DNA of 64,000 nt from Streptomyces bathyalis (GTDB lineage Bacteria > Actinomycetota > Actinomycetes > Streptomycetales > Streptomycetaceae), in the NCBI RefSeq assembly GCF_015910445.1, contig NZ_CP048882.1, forward strand, positions 1,550,001 to 1,614,000, read 5' to 3'. Under the pieces are notes generated by a model. It saw only the letters and a program-made list of their open reading frames with translations. It was not told the DNA's origin and did no database searches. The translations under genes and the position numbers were made by a program. Positions within the stretch are counted from its first letter, which is position 1, and each line of letters opens with the position of its first letter. Positions 34,314 to 44,084 of this stretch are shown one piece after another.

Positions 34314-35747
34314 TCAGCCGCCGGTCACCACCTTGACCTCGCCGATCCCCAACTCCCGTACCGGATCGGCGATCTGCGAGGCGTCCCCGACGAGGATCGT
34401 GACCAGTCGGTCCGGCGGGAAGGCGGCGACGACCGCCGCCGTGGCCTCGACCGTGCCGGTGCGCGCCAGCTCCGCGTAGACGTTCGCCTGGTAGTCGTCG
34501 GGGAGTTGCTGCTCGACCTGCTCCGCGAGGGTGTCGGCGACGGCGGCCGCCGTCTCGTACTTCAGCGGCGCGACACCGACCAGGTTCTGCACGGCCACAT
34601 CCCGCTCCTCGTCCGAGAGCCCTTCGGCGGCCAGGGTGCGCAGCACCTGCCACAGATCGGCGAGGGCCGGGCCCGTGACGTCCGTGGCGACCGAGCCGGA
34701 GACGGCCAGCAGCGCCGCACCGGTGCCGTCCGTGGTGGAGCGCAGAACCTGCCCGAAGGCGCGCACACCGTAGGTGTAGCCCTTCTCCTCGCGCAGCACA
34801 CGGTCCAGCCGCGAGGTGAGTGTGCCGCCGAGGCAGTACGTGCCCAGTACCTGGGCCGGCCAGACCCGGTCGTGCCTGTCGGGCCCGATCCGGCCGATCA
34901 GCATCTGCGTCTGCACGGCCCCGGGCCGGTCGACGATGACCACGCGCCCGGTGTCGTCGGCGGTGATCGGCGGCGCCTTGCGGGGCTGGGTCGCGGCACC
35001 GGTCCAGGCGCCGAGCGTCTCGTCCAGCACGGTGTCGAGGTCGACGCCGTCGAGGTCACCGACCACCACGGCGGTGGCCGTCGCGGGCCGAACGTGCCTG
35101 TCGTAGAAGGCGCGGACGGCGGTCGCGTCGATGCGGGAGACCGTCTCCTCGGTGCCCTGGCGCGGCCGGGACATGCGGGCGGATGCCGGGTAGAGCTCCT
35201 TGGCCAGTTCCTTGGCGGCGCGCCGCGTCGGGTTGGCCAGCTCGTGCGGGATCTCGTCCAGACGGTTCTCGACGAGCCGCTCGATCTCGCTCTCGGGGAA
35301 GGCCGGAGCACGCAACGAGTCGGCGAACAGGCCGAGCGCCTTGCGCAGCCGGGACGCGGGCACCTCCAGCGAGACGCGTACGGCGGCGTGGTCGGCGTAC
35401 GCGTCGGTCGAGGCGCCGCAGCTCTCCAGCTCGTCAACGAACTGCTCCGCGTCGAGCTTGTCCGTGCCCTCGGAGAAGGCGCGGGCCATGATCGTCGCGA
35501 CGCCGTCGAGCCCGGCCGGCTCGGCGTCGAGCGGTGCCTGCAGGGTGACTTCGACGGCCACGACCTGCTGCCCGGGACGGTGACAGCGCAGCACGGTGAG
35601 CCCGTTGCCGAGGACGCTGCGCTCCGGAGCGGGGAAGGCCCAGGGCTTCGGCTGTCCGCCGCGTGGCTGCGGGTGGAACTCCATCTGCTTGCCCTGCGCC
35701 TCCGACGTACCTGCCGCGGCGGTCTGTGGGTTCGGGGCGTCGCTCAC
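34314..35747 (-). CDS. M16 peptidase family, noncatalytic partner
   Basis: A 477-residue M16-fold protein. The HxxEH zinc motif is absent from the N-terminal half: the equivalent region reads EPAGLDGVATIMARAFSEGT. The C-terminal M16 domain is retained, with the arginine and tyrosine segment REEKGYTYGVRAFG. It begins at a GTG that overlaps the TGA of the active partner by four bases (GTGA), so the subunits are made together. In related heterodimeric M16 peptidases the partner aids substrate capture. Confidence 0.85.
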   Translation of the reverse strand: MSDAPNPQTAAAGTSEAQGKQMEFHPQPRGGQPKPWAFPAPERSVLGNGLTVLRCHRPGQQVVAVEVTLQAPLDAEPAGLDGVATIMARAFSEGTDKLDAEQFVDELESCGASTDAYADHAAVRVSLEVPASRLRKALGLFADSLRAPAFPESEIERLVENRLDEIPHELANPTRRAAKELAKELYPASARMSRPRQGTEETVSRIDATAVRAFYDRHVRPATATAVVVGDLDGVDLDTVLDETLGAWTGAATQPRKAPPITADDTGRVVIVDRPGAVQTQMLIGRIGPDRHDRVWPAQVLGTYCLGGTLTSRLDRVLREEKGYTYGVRAFGQVLRSTTDGTGAALLAVSGSVATDVTGPALADLWQVLRTLAAEGLSDEERDVAVQNLVGVAPLKYETAAAVADTLAEQVEQQLPDDYQANVYAELARTGTVEATAAVVAAFPPDRLVTILVGDASQIADPVRELGIGEVKVVTGG

Positions 35748-37096
35748 TGGCCGGGCTCCTCGGTCTCGTCGGTCTCGTCGTCTGCGGCGGCCGGTTCGGT
35801 GGGCTCGTAGACGAGCACGGCACGGTTGTCCGCACGGAGCCGCGCGGCGGCCACCTCCCGCACCTCCTCGGCGGTGATGTCGAGGACGCGGTCGACGGCG
35901 GTCAGCGCGAGCTGAGGGTCGCCGAACAGCACGGCGTAGCGGCACAGTTCGTCGGCCCGGCCGCCCACGGTGGCGAGCCTGTCGAGCCACTCGCGCTCCA
36001 ACTGCGCCTGCGCGCGCTCCATCTCCTCCGGCGCGGGGCCCTCCTCGGCGAAGCGCCGCAGCTCGTCGTCGATGGCCTCCTCGATCTGTGAGACCTCCAC
36101 GCCGCCGGACGCCTTGACGTCCAGCCAGCCGAGGGACGGCGCACCCGCGAGCCGCAGCAGCCCGAATCCGGCGCCGACCGCGAGCCGGTCGCGGCGCACC
36201 AGGCGCTTGTTGAGGCGCGAGGACTCGCCGCCGCCGAGCGCGGTGAGCGCCAGGTCCGCCGCGTCGCACTCACGGGTGCCGTCGTGCGGCAGCCGGTAGG
36301 CGGCCATCAACGCGCGGGAGGGCACCTCCTCTTCGAGGAGCTCGCGCTTCTCGTCGCCGATGATCTCCGGCAGGGTTCCGTCCCGCGGCGGCTTCTTGCC
36401 CTCGTGCCCGGGCACCGAGCCGAAGTACTTCTCGATCCAGCCGAGCGTCTGCTCCGGGTCGATGTCGCCGACGACGGTCAGCACGGCGTTGTTCGGGGCG
36501 TAGTACGTGCGGAAGAACTCGCGGGCGTCCTCGAGGGAGGCCGCGTCGAGGTCGGCCATCGAGCCGATCGGGGTGTGGTGGTACGGGTGGCCCTCCGGGT
36601 AGGCCATGGCCGTCAGCTTCTCGAACGCGGTGCCGTACGGCACGTTGTCGTAGCGCTGGCGCCGCTCGTTCTTGACCACGTCGCGCTGGTTCTCCATGGA
36701 CTCGTCGTCCAGGGCCGTCAGCAGGGAGCCCATGCGGTCCGCCTCCAACCAGAGCGCGAGCTCCAACTCGTGGGCGGGCATGGTCTCGTAGTAGTTCGTA
36801 CGCTCGAAGCTGGTCGAGCCGTTGAGCGATCCGCCCGCACCCTGGATCAGTTCGAAGTGGCCGTTGCCCTGTACCTGCGCGGAACCCTGGAACATCAGGT
36901 GCTCGAAGAGATGGGCGAGCCCGGTGCGGCCCGCGACCTCGTGGCGGGATCCGACGTCGTACCAGAGACAGACCGCTGCGACCGGGGTGAGATGGTCCTC
37001 GGAGAGCACGACGCGCAGGCCGTTGGCCAGCCGGTGCTCGGTCGCTGTCAGCCCGCCGGTGGCCGGCGGGGGCGTGGCAGTGTGACCCATGGGCAT
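35744..37096 (-). CDS. M16 zinc metallopeptidase, catalytic subunit
   Basis: A 450-residue enzyme. It carries the inverted zinc motif HLFEHLMF (HxxEH, about residues 59-66) with the downstream Glu in FELIQGAGG and NYYETMPAHELE, characteristic of pitrilysin. It lacks a signal peptide and is expected in the cytoplasm, though some relatives process peptides for export. It is translationally coupled (GTGA) to the noncatalytic M16 gene at 34314, suggesting a heterodimer. It diverges from parC. Confidence 0.88.
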   Translation of the reverse strand: MPMGHTATPPPATGGLTATEHRLANGLRVVLSEDHLTPVAAVCLWYDVGSRHEVAGRTGLAHLFEHLMFQGSAQVQGNGHFELIQGAGGSLNGSTSFERTNYYETMPAHELELALWLEADRMGSLLTALDDESMENQRDVVKNERRQRYDNVPYGTAFEKLTAMAYPEGHPYHHTPIGSMADLDAASLEDAREFFRTYYAPNNAVLTVVGDIDPEQTLGWIEKYFGSVPGHEGKKPPRDGTLPEIIGDEKRELLEEEVPSRALMAAYRLPHDGTRECDAADLALTALGGGESSRLNKRLVRRDRLAVGAGFGLLRLAGAPSLGWLDVKASGGVEVSQIEEAIDDELRRFAEEGPAPEEMERAQAQLEREWLDRLATVGGRADELCRYAVLFGDPQLALTAVDRVLDITAEEVREVAAARLRADNRAVLVYEPTEPAAADDETDETEEPGQ

Positions 37097-37389
37097 GGAG
37101 TCCCTTCGATCGCGTCAATTGCGTGTACGTACGCAAGCGGTCCTGTCACCCTATGCAACCGAGCCGAGAGCGTGCTGAGTTCCCGTACCGTACGCCCCGG
37201 AGCCGGGCTCGTCCCGTGCCCTTCCTCGCACCGACGGCGGGGAGCACACGGACGACGACGCCCCCGACCGCCGGGTCGGGGAACCGGTTGTCAGCGACGC
37301 GGTCCACAATGGTCCGCGTCAGAACCGCCTCCGCACCGGCCGGCCGCCCGGCCGCCCGCACGGTAAGCACAGAAGGAGCCGTAGCCGCG

Positions 37390-39834
37390 ATGGCCCCCCG
37401 CAGTACGAAGACACAGCCGGACGATTTCGAGGAGCGCATCCTCGATATCGACGTCGTCGACGAGATGCAGGGCTCCTACCTGGAGTACGCCTACTCGGTC
37501 ATCTACTCGAGGGCGCTGCCCGACGCGCGGGACGGCCTGAAGCCCGTGCAGCGGCGCATCCTTTACCAGATGCACGAGATGGGTCTGCGTCCCGAGCGCA
37601 GTCACGTGAAGTGCGCCCGCGTCGTCGGCGAGGTGATGGGAAAGCTCCACCCGCACGGCGACTCGGCGATCTACGACACGCTTGTGCGCATGGCCCAGCC
37701 CTTCACGATGCGGCTGCCGCTGGTCGACGGGCACGGCAACTTCGGCTCGCTGGGCAATGACGACCCGCCTGCCGCCATGCGGTACACGGAATGCAGGGCA
37801 ACACCTGCCGCAAACCTGATGGTCGAGTCGATCGACGAGGAGACCGTCGACTTCGCCGCCAACTACGACGGCAGCGAGCAGGAACCCGGAACCCTTCCGG
37901 CCGCGTACCCCAACCTGCTGGTCAACGGCTCCTCCGGCATCGCCGTCGGAATGGCGACGAACATGCCGCCGCACAATCTGGCCGAAGTCATCTCCGCCGC
38001 CCGGCACTTGATCAAGCACCCAGGCGCCGACCTCGAGACGCTGATGCGCCATGTGCCCGGCCCGGACCTGCCGACGGGCGGACGGATCGTCGGCATGGAC
38101 GGCATCAAGGACGCCTATGCGAACGGCCGCGGCAGCTTCAAGACGCGCGCCACGGTCACCGTCGAGCAGGTCACCCCGCGCCGCAAGGGCCTGGTCGTGA
38201 CGGAACTGCCGTTCACGGTCGGCCCGGAGAAGGTCATCTCCAAGATCAAGGATCTGGTCAACTCCAAGCGCCTGCAGGGCATCGCGGACGTCAAGGACCT
38301 CACGGACCGCGCGCACGGCCTGCGCCTGGTCATCGAGGTGAAGAACGGGTTCAACCCGGAGGCCGTCCTTGAGCAGCTGTACAAGCTGACGCCCATGGAG
38401 GAGTCCTTCGGCATCAACAACGTCGCGCTGGTGGACGGCCAGCCGCTGACGCTGGGCCTCAAGGAGATGCTGGAGGTCTACGTCGACCACCGCTTCACGG
38501 TGGTGCGCAGGCGCAGCGAATTCCGGCGCGGCAAGCGGCAGGACAGGCTGCATCTGGTCGAGGGCCTGCTCGTCGCGCTGGTGGACATCGACGAGGTCAT
38601 CAGGATCATCAGGTCGAGCGAGAACGCCGCCCAGGCCAAGGAGTCGCTCATCGCGCGGTTCGGCCTCAGCGACGTGCAGACGCAGTACATCCTGGACACG
38701 CCGCTGCGCCGCCTGACCAAGTTCGACCGGATCGAGCTGGAGAGCGAACGCGACCGTCTGCGTTCGGAGATCGAGGAGCTGACCCGGATCCTCGAGTCGG
38801 ACGCGGAGCTGCGCAAGCTCGTCTCGAGCGAGCTGGCCCAGGTCGCGAAGAAGCACGGCACCCCGCGCCGCACCGAGCTGCTGGAGGCGGCAGGCGATCC
38901 CGTCGCGGCAGTGCCGCTCGAAGTCGCAGACGACCCGTGCCGCGTGCTGATGTCCTCGACGGGGCTGCTGGCCCGTACGGCCAACGGCGAGCCGGTCTTC
39001 GACCAGGAGGCGAAGCGCGCCAAGCACGATGTGATCGTCTCCGCCGTGCCCGCGACGACGCGCGGCGAGATCGGAGCCGTCACCTCTGCGGGGCGGCTGC
39101 TGCGCCTCGTCGTCGTCGACCTGCCGCAGCTGCCCGAGTCGGCGACGTCGCCCAACTTGGCGGGCGGAGCGCAGATTTCGGAGTTCCTGACGCTGGAGGA
39201 CGACGAGAAGGTCATCTGTCTGACCACACTGGACGAGTCCTCCCCCGGCCTCGCGCTGGGCACCGAGGCGGGCGTGGTGAAACGGGTCGTCCCCGACTAC
39301 CCCTCGCACAAGGAGGAGTTGGAGGTCATCTCGCTCCGCGAGGGCGACCGCATCGTGGGCGGTGCAGAACTGCGTACCGGCGAGGAGGACCTGGTCTTCA
39401 TCACGGACGAGGCGCAGTTGCTGCGCTACGCGGCGAGCCAGGTCAGGCCGCAGGGGCGTGCGGCCGGCGGCATGGCAGGCATCAAGCTGACCGGGGAGGC
39501 CAAGGTGATCTCCTTCACGGCGGTCGATCCGGCGGTGGACGCTGTGGTCTTCACCCTTTCCGGGTCGCACGGCACGCTCGACGACTCGATCAGCACGGCC
39601 AAGCTGACGCCGTTCGACCAGTTCCCGAGGAAGGGCAGGGCGACGGGCGGCGTCCGCTGCCAGCGGTTCCTGAAGGGTGAGGACTCTCTGACGATGGCGT
39701 GGGCGGGGCCCACTCCCGCGAAGGCAGCCTCGAAGACCGGCGCTCCGGCGGACCTGCCCGAACTGGATCCCCGCAGGGACGGGTCGGGCGTGCCCCTGAA
39801 GAAGCCGGTCGCGGTGGTCGCCGGGCCGGTCTAG
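37390..39834 (+). CDS. parC: DNA topoisomerase IV subunit A
   Basis: An 814-residue type IIA topoisomerase subunit. The quinolone region [15 protein letters not shown] contains Ser92 and Asp96 equivalents. The catalytic tyrosine lies in AAMRYTECR (Tyr132). A C-terminal beta-pinwheel (about 500-760) has repeated G-x-x-x-R motifs ([21 protein letters not shown]). The ATG 37390 follows AGAAGGAG. Pairing with parE in this window identifies it as topoisomerase IV rather than gyrase, because the C-terminal GyrA box is not seen. A 12-bp hairpin follows. Confidence 0.9.
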   Translation: MAPRSTKTQPDDFEERILDIDVVDEMQGSYLEYAYSVIYSRALPDARDGLKPVQRRILYQMHEMGLRPERSHVKCARVVGEVMGKLHPHGDSAIYDTLVRMAQPFTMRLPLVDGHGNFGSLGNDDPPAAMRYTECRATPAANLMVESIDEETVDFAANYDGSEQEPGTLPAAYPNLLVNGSSGIAVGMATNMPPHNLAEVISAARHLIKHPGADLETLMRHVPGPDLPTGGRIVGMDGIKDAYANGRGSFKTRATVTVEQVTPRRKGLVVTELPFTVGPEKVISKIKDLVNSKRLQGIADVKDLTDRAHGLRLVIEVKNGFNPEAVLEQLYKLTPMEESFGINNVALVDGQPLTLGLKEMLEVYVDHRFTVVRRRSEFRRGKRQDRLHLVEGLLVALVDIDEVIRIIRSSENAAQAKESLIARFGLSDVQTQYILDTPLRRLTKFDRIELESERDRLRSEIEELTRILESDAELRKLVSSELAQVAKKHGTPRRTELLEAAGDPVAAVPLEVADDPCRVLMSSTGLLARTANGEPVFDQEAKRAKHDVIVSAVPATTRGEIGAVTSAGRLLRLVVVDLPQLPESATSPNLAGGAQISEFLTLEDDEKVICLTTLDESSPGLALGTEAGVVKRVVPDYPSHKEELEVISLREGDRIVGGAELRTGEEDLVFITDEAQLLRYAASQVRPQGRAAGGMAGIKLTGEAKVISFTAVDPAVDAVVFTLSGSHGTLDDSISTAKLTPFDQFPRKGRATGGVRCQRFLKGEDSLTMAWAGPTPAKAASKTGAPADLPELDPRRDGSGVPLKKPVAVVAGPV

Positions 39835-39843
39835 GACTCGGTG

Positions 39844-39874
39844 GTGCCGGGCCGCAGCGGGGGCGGCCCGGCAC
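39844..39874. terminator. 12-bp-stem hairpin after parC
   Basis: GTGCCGGGCCGC (39844-39855) pairs perfectly with GCGGCCCGGCAC (39863-39874). It lies between parC and the convergent CobW gene. Confidence 0.75.
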
Positions 39875-39906
39875 GGGTCCGATGACGGGCTCGCGGCGTC
39901 AGGCCC

Positions 39907-41079
39907 TCAGTCGTCCGTGCCCGGGTCGTATGTGAAGTCGCCGTCGGCCGCCGCCACTTGGGGCGTCTCATCCTCGTCGAGTCCGCCGGCGTCGTCGTAC
40001 GGTCCATCGCCCGCGTCGTCGGACTCGACGTACCGCAGTACGCCCCACATCGCCTGCGGGTCCGGTGGCCCGGAGGTGTCTGCCACGCATGCCGCCAGCT
40101 CCTTGCGCAGGGCTTCGCCGTCGGTCCCGGAACCGATCAGCACCAGCTGCGTCAGCGCCTCGCCCTCCGGTTCTCCCGTCTTCCGGCGGAAGGGTGCGAA
40201 GCGGAGGAACCCGCCGACAGCGTGCACGGCATAGCTGTTCACGGGGTCGGCGGCCCCGAAGTCGACGAATCCCTTGATCCGGTAGAGCCCGGACGGGCGG
40301 CTGTCGAGGAACGCAAGGAACCGCCTGGGGTCCAGTGCCGTCGCCGAGGTGAACTCGACGCTCTCGTACGCCGCGTGCAGGTGTTTGGAGTGGTCGGCTT
40401 CCGCGCCCTCGCAGGAGTCCTCGGCCTCGTCCCGCAACAACGCGTCGAAGGAGAGCTGTTCGACGGGCGGGCGCGGCCGGTGCACCGGATCGAAGAGCAG
40501 CGCGGGGTCGATCCGCCCGTGCGCGGCCGGCACGACGGGGGTCCCCGGGCCGATCCCCTCCAGCGTCTCCCGCAGCCGCCGCAGCTGCTCCTCCCCCACC
40601 CGGTCCGACTTGTTCAGCACCACGAGGTCCGCGGCACGGACATGGCGTTCCAGCTCGGGATGGCGCGCCCTGACGCTCTCGAACTCGGCGCCGTCGACGA
40701 CCTCGACGAGCCCGCCGTAGACGCTGTGCTCGCTCCCGGAGGCGAGAATCATGCGGATCACGGTCTCGGGCTCGGCCAGACCGCTGGCCTCCACGATGAT
40801 CACGTCCATCCCCGCCGACGGACGGGCGAGCCTGTCCAGCACGCCGTCCATGTCGCTGGTGTCGACGGCGCAGCACAGACAGCCGTCGCCGAGCGGGACC
40901 ATCGAGTCGACCTGCCCTGCCACGGTCATGGCGTCGATCTCGATGCTGCCGAAGTCGTTCACGATCGCGCCGATGCGGGTGCCGCCGCTGTGCCGCAGCA
41001 GATAGTTGAGCAGGGTGGTCTTCCCCGAGCCGAGGAATCCGGCGAGGACGATGACCGGTACGCGCCGTGGTCGGTCCAC
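39907..41079 (-). CDS. CobW/COG0523 GTPase, metal-insertion family
   Basis: A 390-residue GTPase. The P-loop GFLGSGKTTLL sits near the N-terminus (about residues 14-24), the metal-binding GCLCC motif (CxCC) at about residues 66-70, then IIVEASGLAEP, the NKSD guanine-specificity motif and a C-terminal CobW_C domain with a final acidic tail. It binds Zn or Co and delivers metal to a client protein. The client is not identified. The acidic tail of about 25 residues is longer than average. Confidence 0.88.
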   Translation of the reverse strand: MDRPRRVPVIVLAGFLGSGKTTLLNYLLRHSGGTRIGAIVNDFGSIEIDAMTVAGQVDSMVPLGDGCLCCAVDTSDMDGVLDRLARPSAGMDVIIVEASGLAEPETVIRMILASGSEHSVYGGLVEVVDGAEFESVRARHPELERHVRAADLVVLNKSDRVGEEQLRRLRETLEGIGPGTPVVPAAHGRIDPALLFDPVHRPRPPVEQLSFDALLRDEAEDSCEGAEADHSKHLHAAYESVEFTSATALDPRRFLAFLDSRPSGLYRIKGFVDFGAADPVNSYAVHAVGGFLRFAPFRRKTGEPEGEALTQLVLIGSGTDGEALRKELAACVADTSGPPDPQAMWGVLRYVESDDAGDGPYDDAGGLDEDETPQVAAADGDFTYDPGTDD

Positions 41080-41332
41080 GAGTGCTTCCTCCGGGATGTG
41101 CGGGTCCGCAGGCCGGGCGAGGTCTGCGGGATGTGCGAGTTGCGGGCGGCTGACGATCGTACGCGGCGATTGCCCACGTCACAGCGCGAGACCCCGCCGA
41201 CCGGTTACGGTCCTCACACGCCTCCCCCGCCCGTCGTCCGTCCGCGCCCCTCACCGCCCGTGGCGGCCCCGGCGGCTCGCAGTCCCGTGCCGCCACCATC
41301 ATGTTCCGGCCCGCACATCACCCGAGGTCCAC

Positions 41333-43150
41333 GTGACCGCTCCATTCACCACCTCCGCTCCGGAGCCCGGCACCGGCACGGCCCGCTCACCGCACACGCC
41401 GCCCGGGCACCAGACGCAGACTCCGCCGGAGACCCCCTCCGGCAGGCGCCGCCTGCTGTCCGCGTCGCTGGTGCGCCCACGCTGGCCGCAGCGGGTCTTC
41501 GCGCAGGTGCTGCTGATGCAGCTGGCGATCGCCACCGGCCTCACCGCTCTGGTCACGGGCTTCTTCCTGGCCCCGCTCAGCGACGAGCTCGACGAGCGGG
41601 CGATGGACCGGGCCCTGGCCATCGCGCAGACGACCGCGGCCCGGCCCGAATTCGCCCGCCATCTGGCCAGGGGCGGACCGGGGCCGTCCGTTCACGGGCC
41701 GGTGCAGCGGCAGGCCGAGCAGATACGCCGGTCCACGGGGGCGGGCTACGTCGTGGTGATGGACACCCACGGAATCCGCTGGTCCCATCCCGAGCCGCGC
41801 CGCGTCGGCCGCCACGTGTCCACCGACCCCAGCGCCGCCCTCGCCGGGCACGAGGTGCGTCACATCGACGAGGGCACCCTGGGACGCTCCGCTCGTGGCA
41901 AGGTGCCGCTGCGCGACGGGCAGGGCGACGTGATCGGCGCAGTTTCCGTCGGCATCGCCTACGACGGCGTGCGGGACAAGTTCCTCGGAGCCGTCCCCGA
42001 ACTGCTCGCCTACGCCGGCGGGGCACTCGCCTTCGGCATCCTCGCGTCCGTGCTCGTCTCCCGGAGGCTGCAGCGTCAGACCCATGACCTGGCCTTCTCC
42101 GACATCTCGTCCCTGCTGGACGAGCGCGAGGCGATGCTGCACGGCATACGCGAAGGGGTCGTCGCCCTCGACTCGGACGGCAGGATCAGACTCGTCAACG
42201 ACGAGGCGCAGCGGCTGCTGGAGCTGCGCCCCGAGGACACGGGCCGTCCGCTGGCGCAGGTACTCGGCCCGGGCCGCACCGCGGACGTGCTGTGCGGCAG
42301 CGTCACCGGCACCGACCTGCTCGCCGTCAGCGGGGGCAGGGTGCTCATCGCGAACCGCATGCCCACGGGCGACGGAGGCGCGGTGGCCACCTTCCGCGAC
42401 CGAACGGAGCTGGAGCTGCTCGGCCGCGAACTCGACGGCTCACGCGGCCTGATCGACGCGCTGCGCGCCCAGGACCACGAACACGCCAACCGGATGCACC
42501 TGTTGCTGGGACTGCTGCAACTCGGGCAGCACGAAGAGGCCGCCGCCTATCTCAGTGAGGCCGTCGGCGTGCACAGGGCCACGGCGGAACAGATCGCGGA
42601 ACGCGTCGAGGACCCGCTGCTCGCCGCGCTGCTGGTCGGGAAGGCGACGGTCGCGGCCGAGCGCGGCGTCGCGCTGCACCTCACTCCTGACACGCATCTG
42701 CCGGACCGGCTGGTCGACCCGCGCGAGCTGGCCACGGTGCTGGGCAATCTCGTCGACAACGCGCTGGATGCGGCGGCCGGTTCGGCGGACGCGCGGGTCG
42801 AGGTGAAGCTGCACACGGGCCACGACGGCGAGCGCAGCGGACGCGCGGATGACGCGGAGGCGGCCGGACTCCGGGAGGGCGCCCTTGAGGACGACGCGAC
42901 CCGCGTCGTCCTCAAGGTCTCCGACAGCGGCCCGGGAGTCCCCGACGATCTGCGGGAGCAGGTCTTCGCGGAGGGCTGGTCCACGAAGGCCCCGCCTGCC
43001 CATCGCCAGCGCGGCCTGGGGCTTGCGCTGGTGCGCCGCCTGGCGGAGCGGCACGGCGGTACCGCGCGGGTGGGCGAAGGGGCGTGCGGGGGCGCCGAGT
43101 TCACCGTAGTGCTGCCGCAGGCGCTGCACCCGTCGGACTCATCTGACTGA
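41333..43150 (+). CDS. Orphan DcuS/CitA-type sensor histidine kinase
   Basis: A 605-residue kinase. A long Pro/Thr-rich cytoplasmic N-terminus (1-55) is followed by the first transmembrane helix (about 65-85), a PAS-like periplasmic sensor domain with GAGYVVVMDTHGIRWSHPEP, a second helix (about 220-240), a cytosolic PAS (about 265-330), the phospho-acceptor region RAQDHEHANRMHLLLGLL and a HATPase with NLVDNALDAA and RGLGLALVRRL. This is the CitA/DcuS type. Such kinases usually sit beside a response-regulator gene, but none follows. A GH16 gene comes next. The GTG start is weakly supported. Confidence 0.85.
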   Translation: MTAPFTTSAPEPGTGTARSPHTPPGHQTQTPPETPSGRRRLLSASLVRPRWPQRVFAQVLLMQLAIATGLTALVTGFFLAPLSDELDERAMDRALAIAQTTAARPEFARHLARGGPGPSVHGPVQRQAEQIRRSTGAGYVVVMDTHGIRWSHPEPRRVGRHVSTDPSAALAGHEVRHIDEGTLGRSARGKVPLRDGQGDVIGAVSVGIAYDGVRDKFLGAVPELLAYAGGALAFGILASVLVSRRLQRQTHDLAFSDISSLLDEREAMLHGIREGVVALDSDGRIRLVNDEAQRLLELRPEDTGRPLAQVLGPGRTADVLCGSVTGTDLLAVSGGRVLIANRMPTGDGGAVATFRDRTELELLGRELDGSRGLIDALRAQDHEHANRMHLLLGLLQLGQHEEAAAYLSEAVGVHRATAEQIAERVEDPLLAALLVGKATVAAERGVALHLTPDTHLPDRLVDPRELATVLGNLVDNALDAAAGSADARVEVKLHTGHDGERSGRADDAEAAGLREGALEDDATRVVLKVSDSGPGVPDDLREQVFAEGWSTKAPPAHRQRGLGLALVRRLAERHGGTARVGEGACGGAEFTVVLPQALHPSDSSD

Positions 43151-43160
43151 GCACCTGGAG

Positions 43161-43197
43161 CGTCCGGGCCGGCGCCCGGCAAACGCCGGCCCGGACG
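43161..43197. terminator. 14-bp-stem hairpin
   Basis: CGTCCGGGCCGGCG (43161-43174) pairs perfectly with CGCCGGCCCGGACG (43184-43197). It lies between the convergent kinase and GH16 genes. Confidence 0.8.
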
Positions 43198-43223
43198 GTT
43201 CGTGGCACGGCCGTAGCCGCCCG

Positions 43224-44084
43224 TCAGTTGCCGCCGGTCACATGGACGTAGTCGACCACGAGCTGCTGGGGGAAGCTGGTGGTCCCGTCCGGGTCGCCGG
43301 GCCAGTAACCGCCGACTGCCAGGTTGAGGATCATGAAGAACGGGTGGTCGAAGACCCAGCGGTCGCCGCCCAGATCGGCGGGGGTGCGGGTCTGGTACGT
43401 GTTGCCGTCGACCGACCAAGTGATCTTCTCCGGAGACCAGTCGACGGCGAAGGTGTGGAAGTCGTCGGAGAACTTCTGCCCGTTCGGCAGGGTGTAGCCG
43501 GCGCCGATGCCCTCGGCTCCGGAGTATCCGGGCCCGTGGATGGTGCCGTGCACGGTGCTCGGTTCGGAGCCGATGTTCTCCATGATGTCGATCTCGCCGC
43601 ACCCGGGCCATCCGGCGCTGCCGATGTCCTCGCCCAGCATCCAGAACGCCGGCCACATGCCCTGCCCCTGAGGGACCTTCATGCGGGCCTCGGCATGCCC
43701 GTAGGTGGTGGTGAAGGTGCTCGCGGTGTTCAGCCGGGCCGAGGTGTACTCGCACGGGCCGTACCAGCAGCTGTAGTTGCCCGGGTTCTCCTTCTTGGCG
43801 GTGATGACGAGGTTGCCGTTGCCGTCCAGCGCGGCGTTGTCGGTCCCCGATGTGTAGTACTGGCGCTCGTGGTTGTTGACGTTGTCTCCGGTCTCCAGCT
43901 TCCACTTGGATCCGTCGACAGGGCTGCCGGCAGGTCCGTCGAAGTCGTCCGAGAACTGCGCCACCGCCTCCGCGGTGTGGCGGGCGGGGGGCGCGTCCGC
44001 GCTCGCGGGCACCGTCAGCAGCGGGATCGCGGCCAGGGCGACGGCGGCGAACAGCCCAGCCGTCAGGGAGGTCTTGGGTCTCAT
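43224..44084 (-). CDS. Secreted GH16 beta-glucanase
   Basis: A 286-residue secreted enzyme. The signal peptide covers residues 1 to about 30 (VALAAIPLLTVPASADA), then a single GH16 domain with the catalytic GCGEIDIMENIG. In the EIDIME motif the first Glu is the nucleophile and the last Glu the acid/base. WPAFWMLGEDIG lines the substrate cleft. It should cut beta-1,3(1,4)-glucans outside the cell. No carbohydrate-binding module follows. Upstream lies a DasR-like site abutting a TTGACA box. Confidence 0.92.
   Translation of the reverse strand: MRPKTSLTAGLFAAVALAAIPLLTVPASADAPPARHTAEAVAQFSDDFDGPAGSPVDGSKWKLETGDNVNNHERQYYTSGTDNAALDGNGNLVITAKKENPGNYSCWYGPCEYTSARLNTASTFTTTYGHAEARMKVPQGQGMWPAFWMLGEDIGSAGWPGCGEIDIMENIGSEPSTVHGTIHGPGYSGAEGIGAGYTLPNGQKFSDDFHTFAVDWSPEKITWSVDGNTYQTRTPADLGGDRWVFDHPFFMILNLAVGGYWPGDPDGTTSFPQQLVVDYVHVTGGN

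Noticed and set aside
37123..37389. Upstream extension of parC to 37123
   Set aside because: The added 89 codons lack parC homology, and the ATG at 37390 has a proper ribosome site.
37291..39570. Long minus-strand open frame opposite parC
   Set aside because: It is a shadow of the GC-rich parC codons, with no ribosome site and low-complexity His/Arg/Asp composition.
41006..41332. Extension of the orphan kinase to 41006
   Set aside because: It overlaps the divergent CobW start and lacks a family match.
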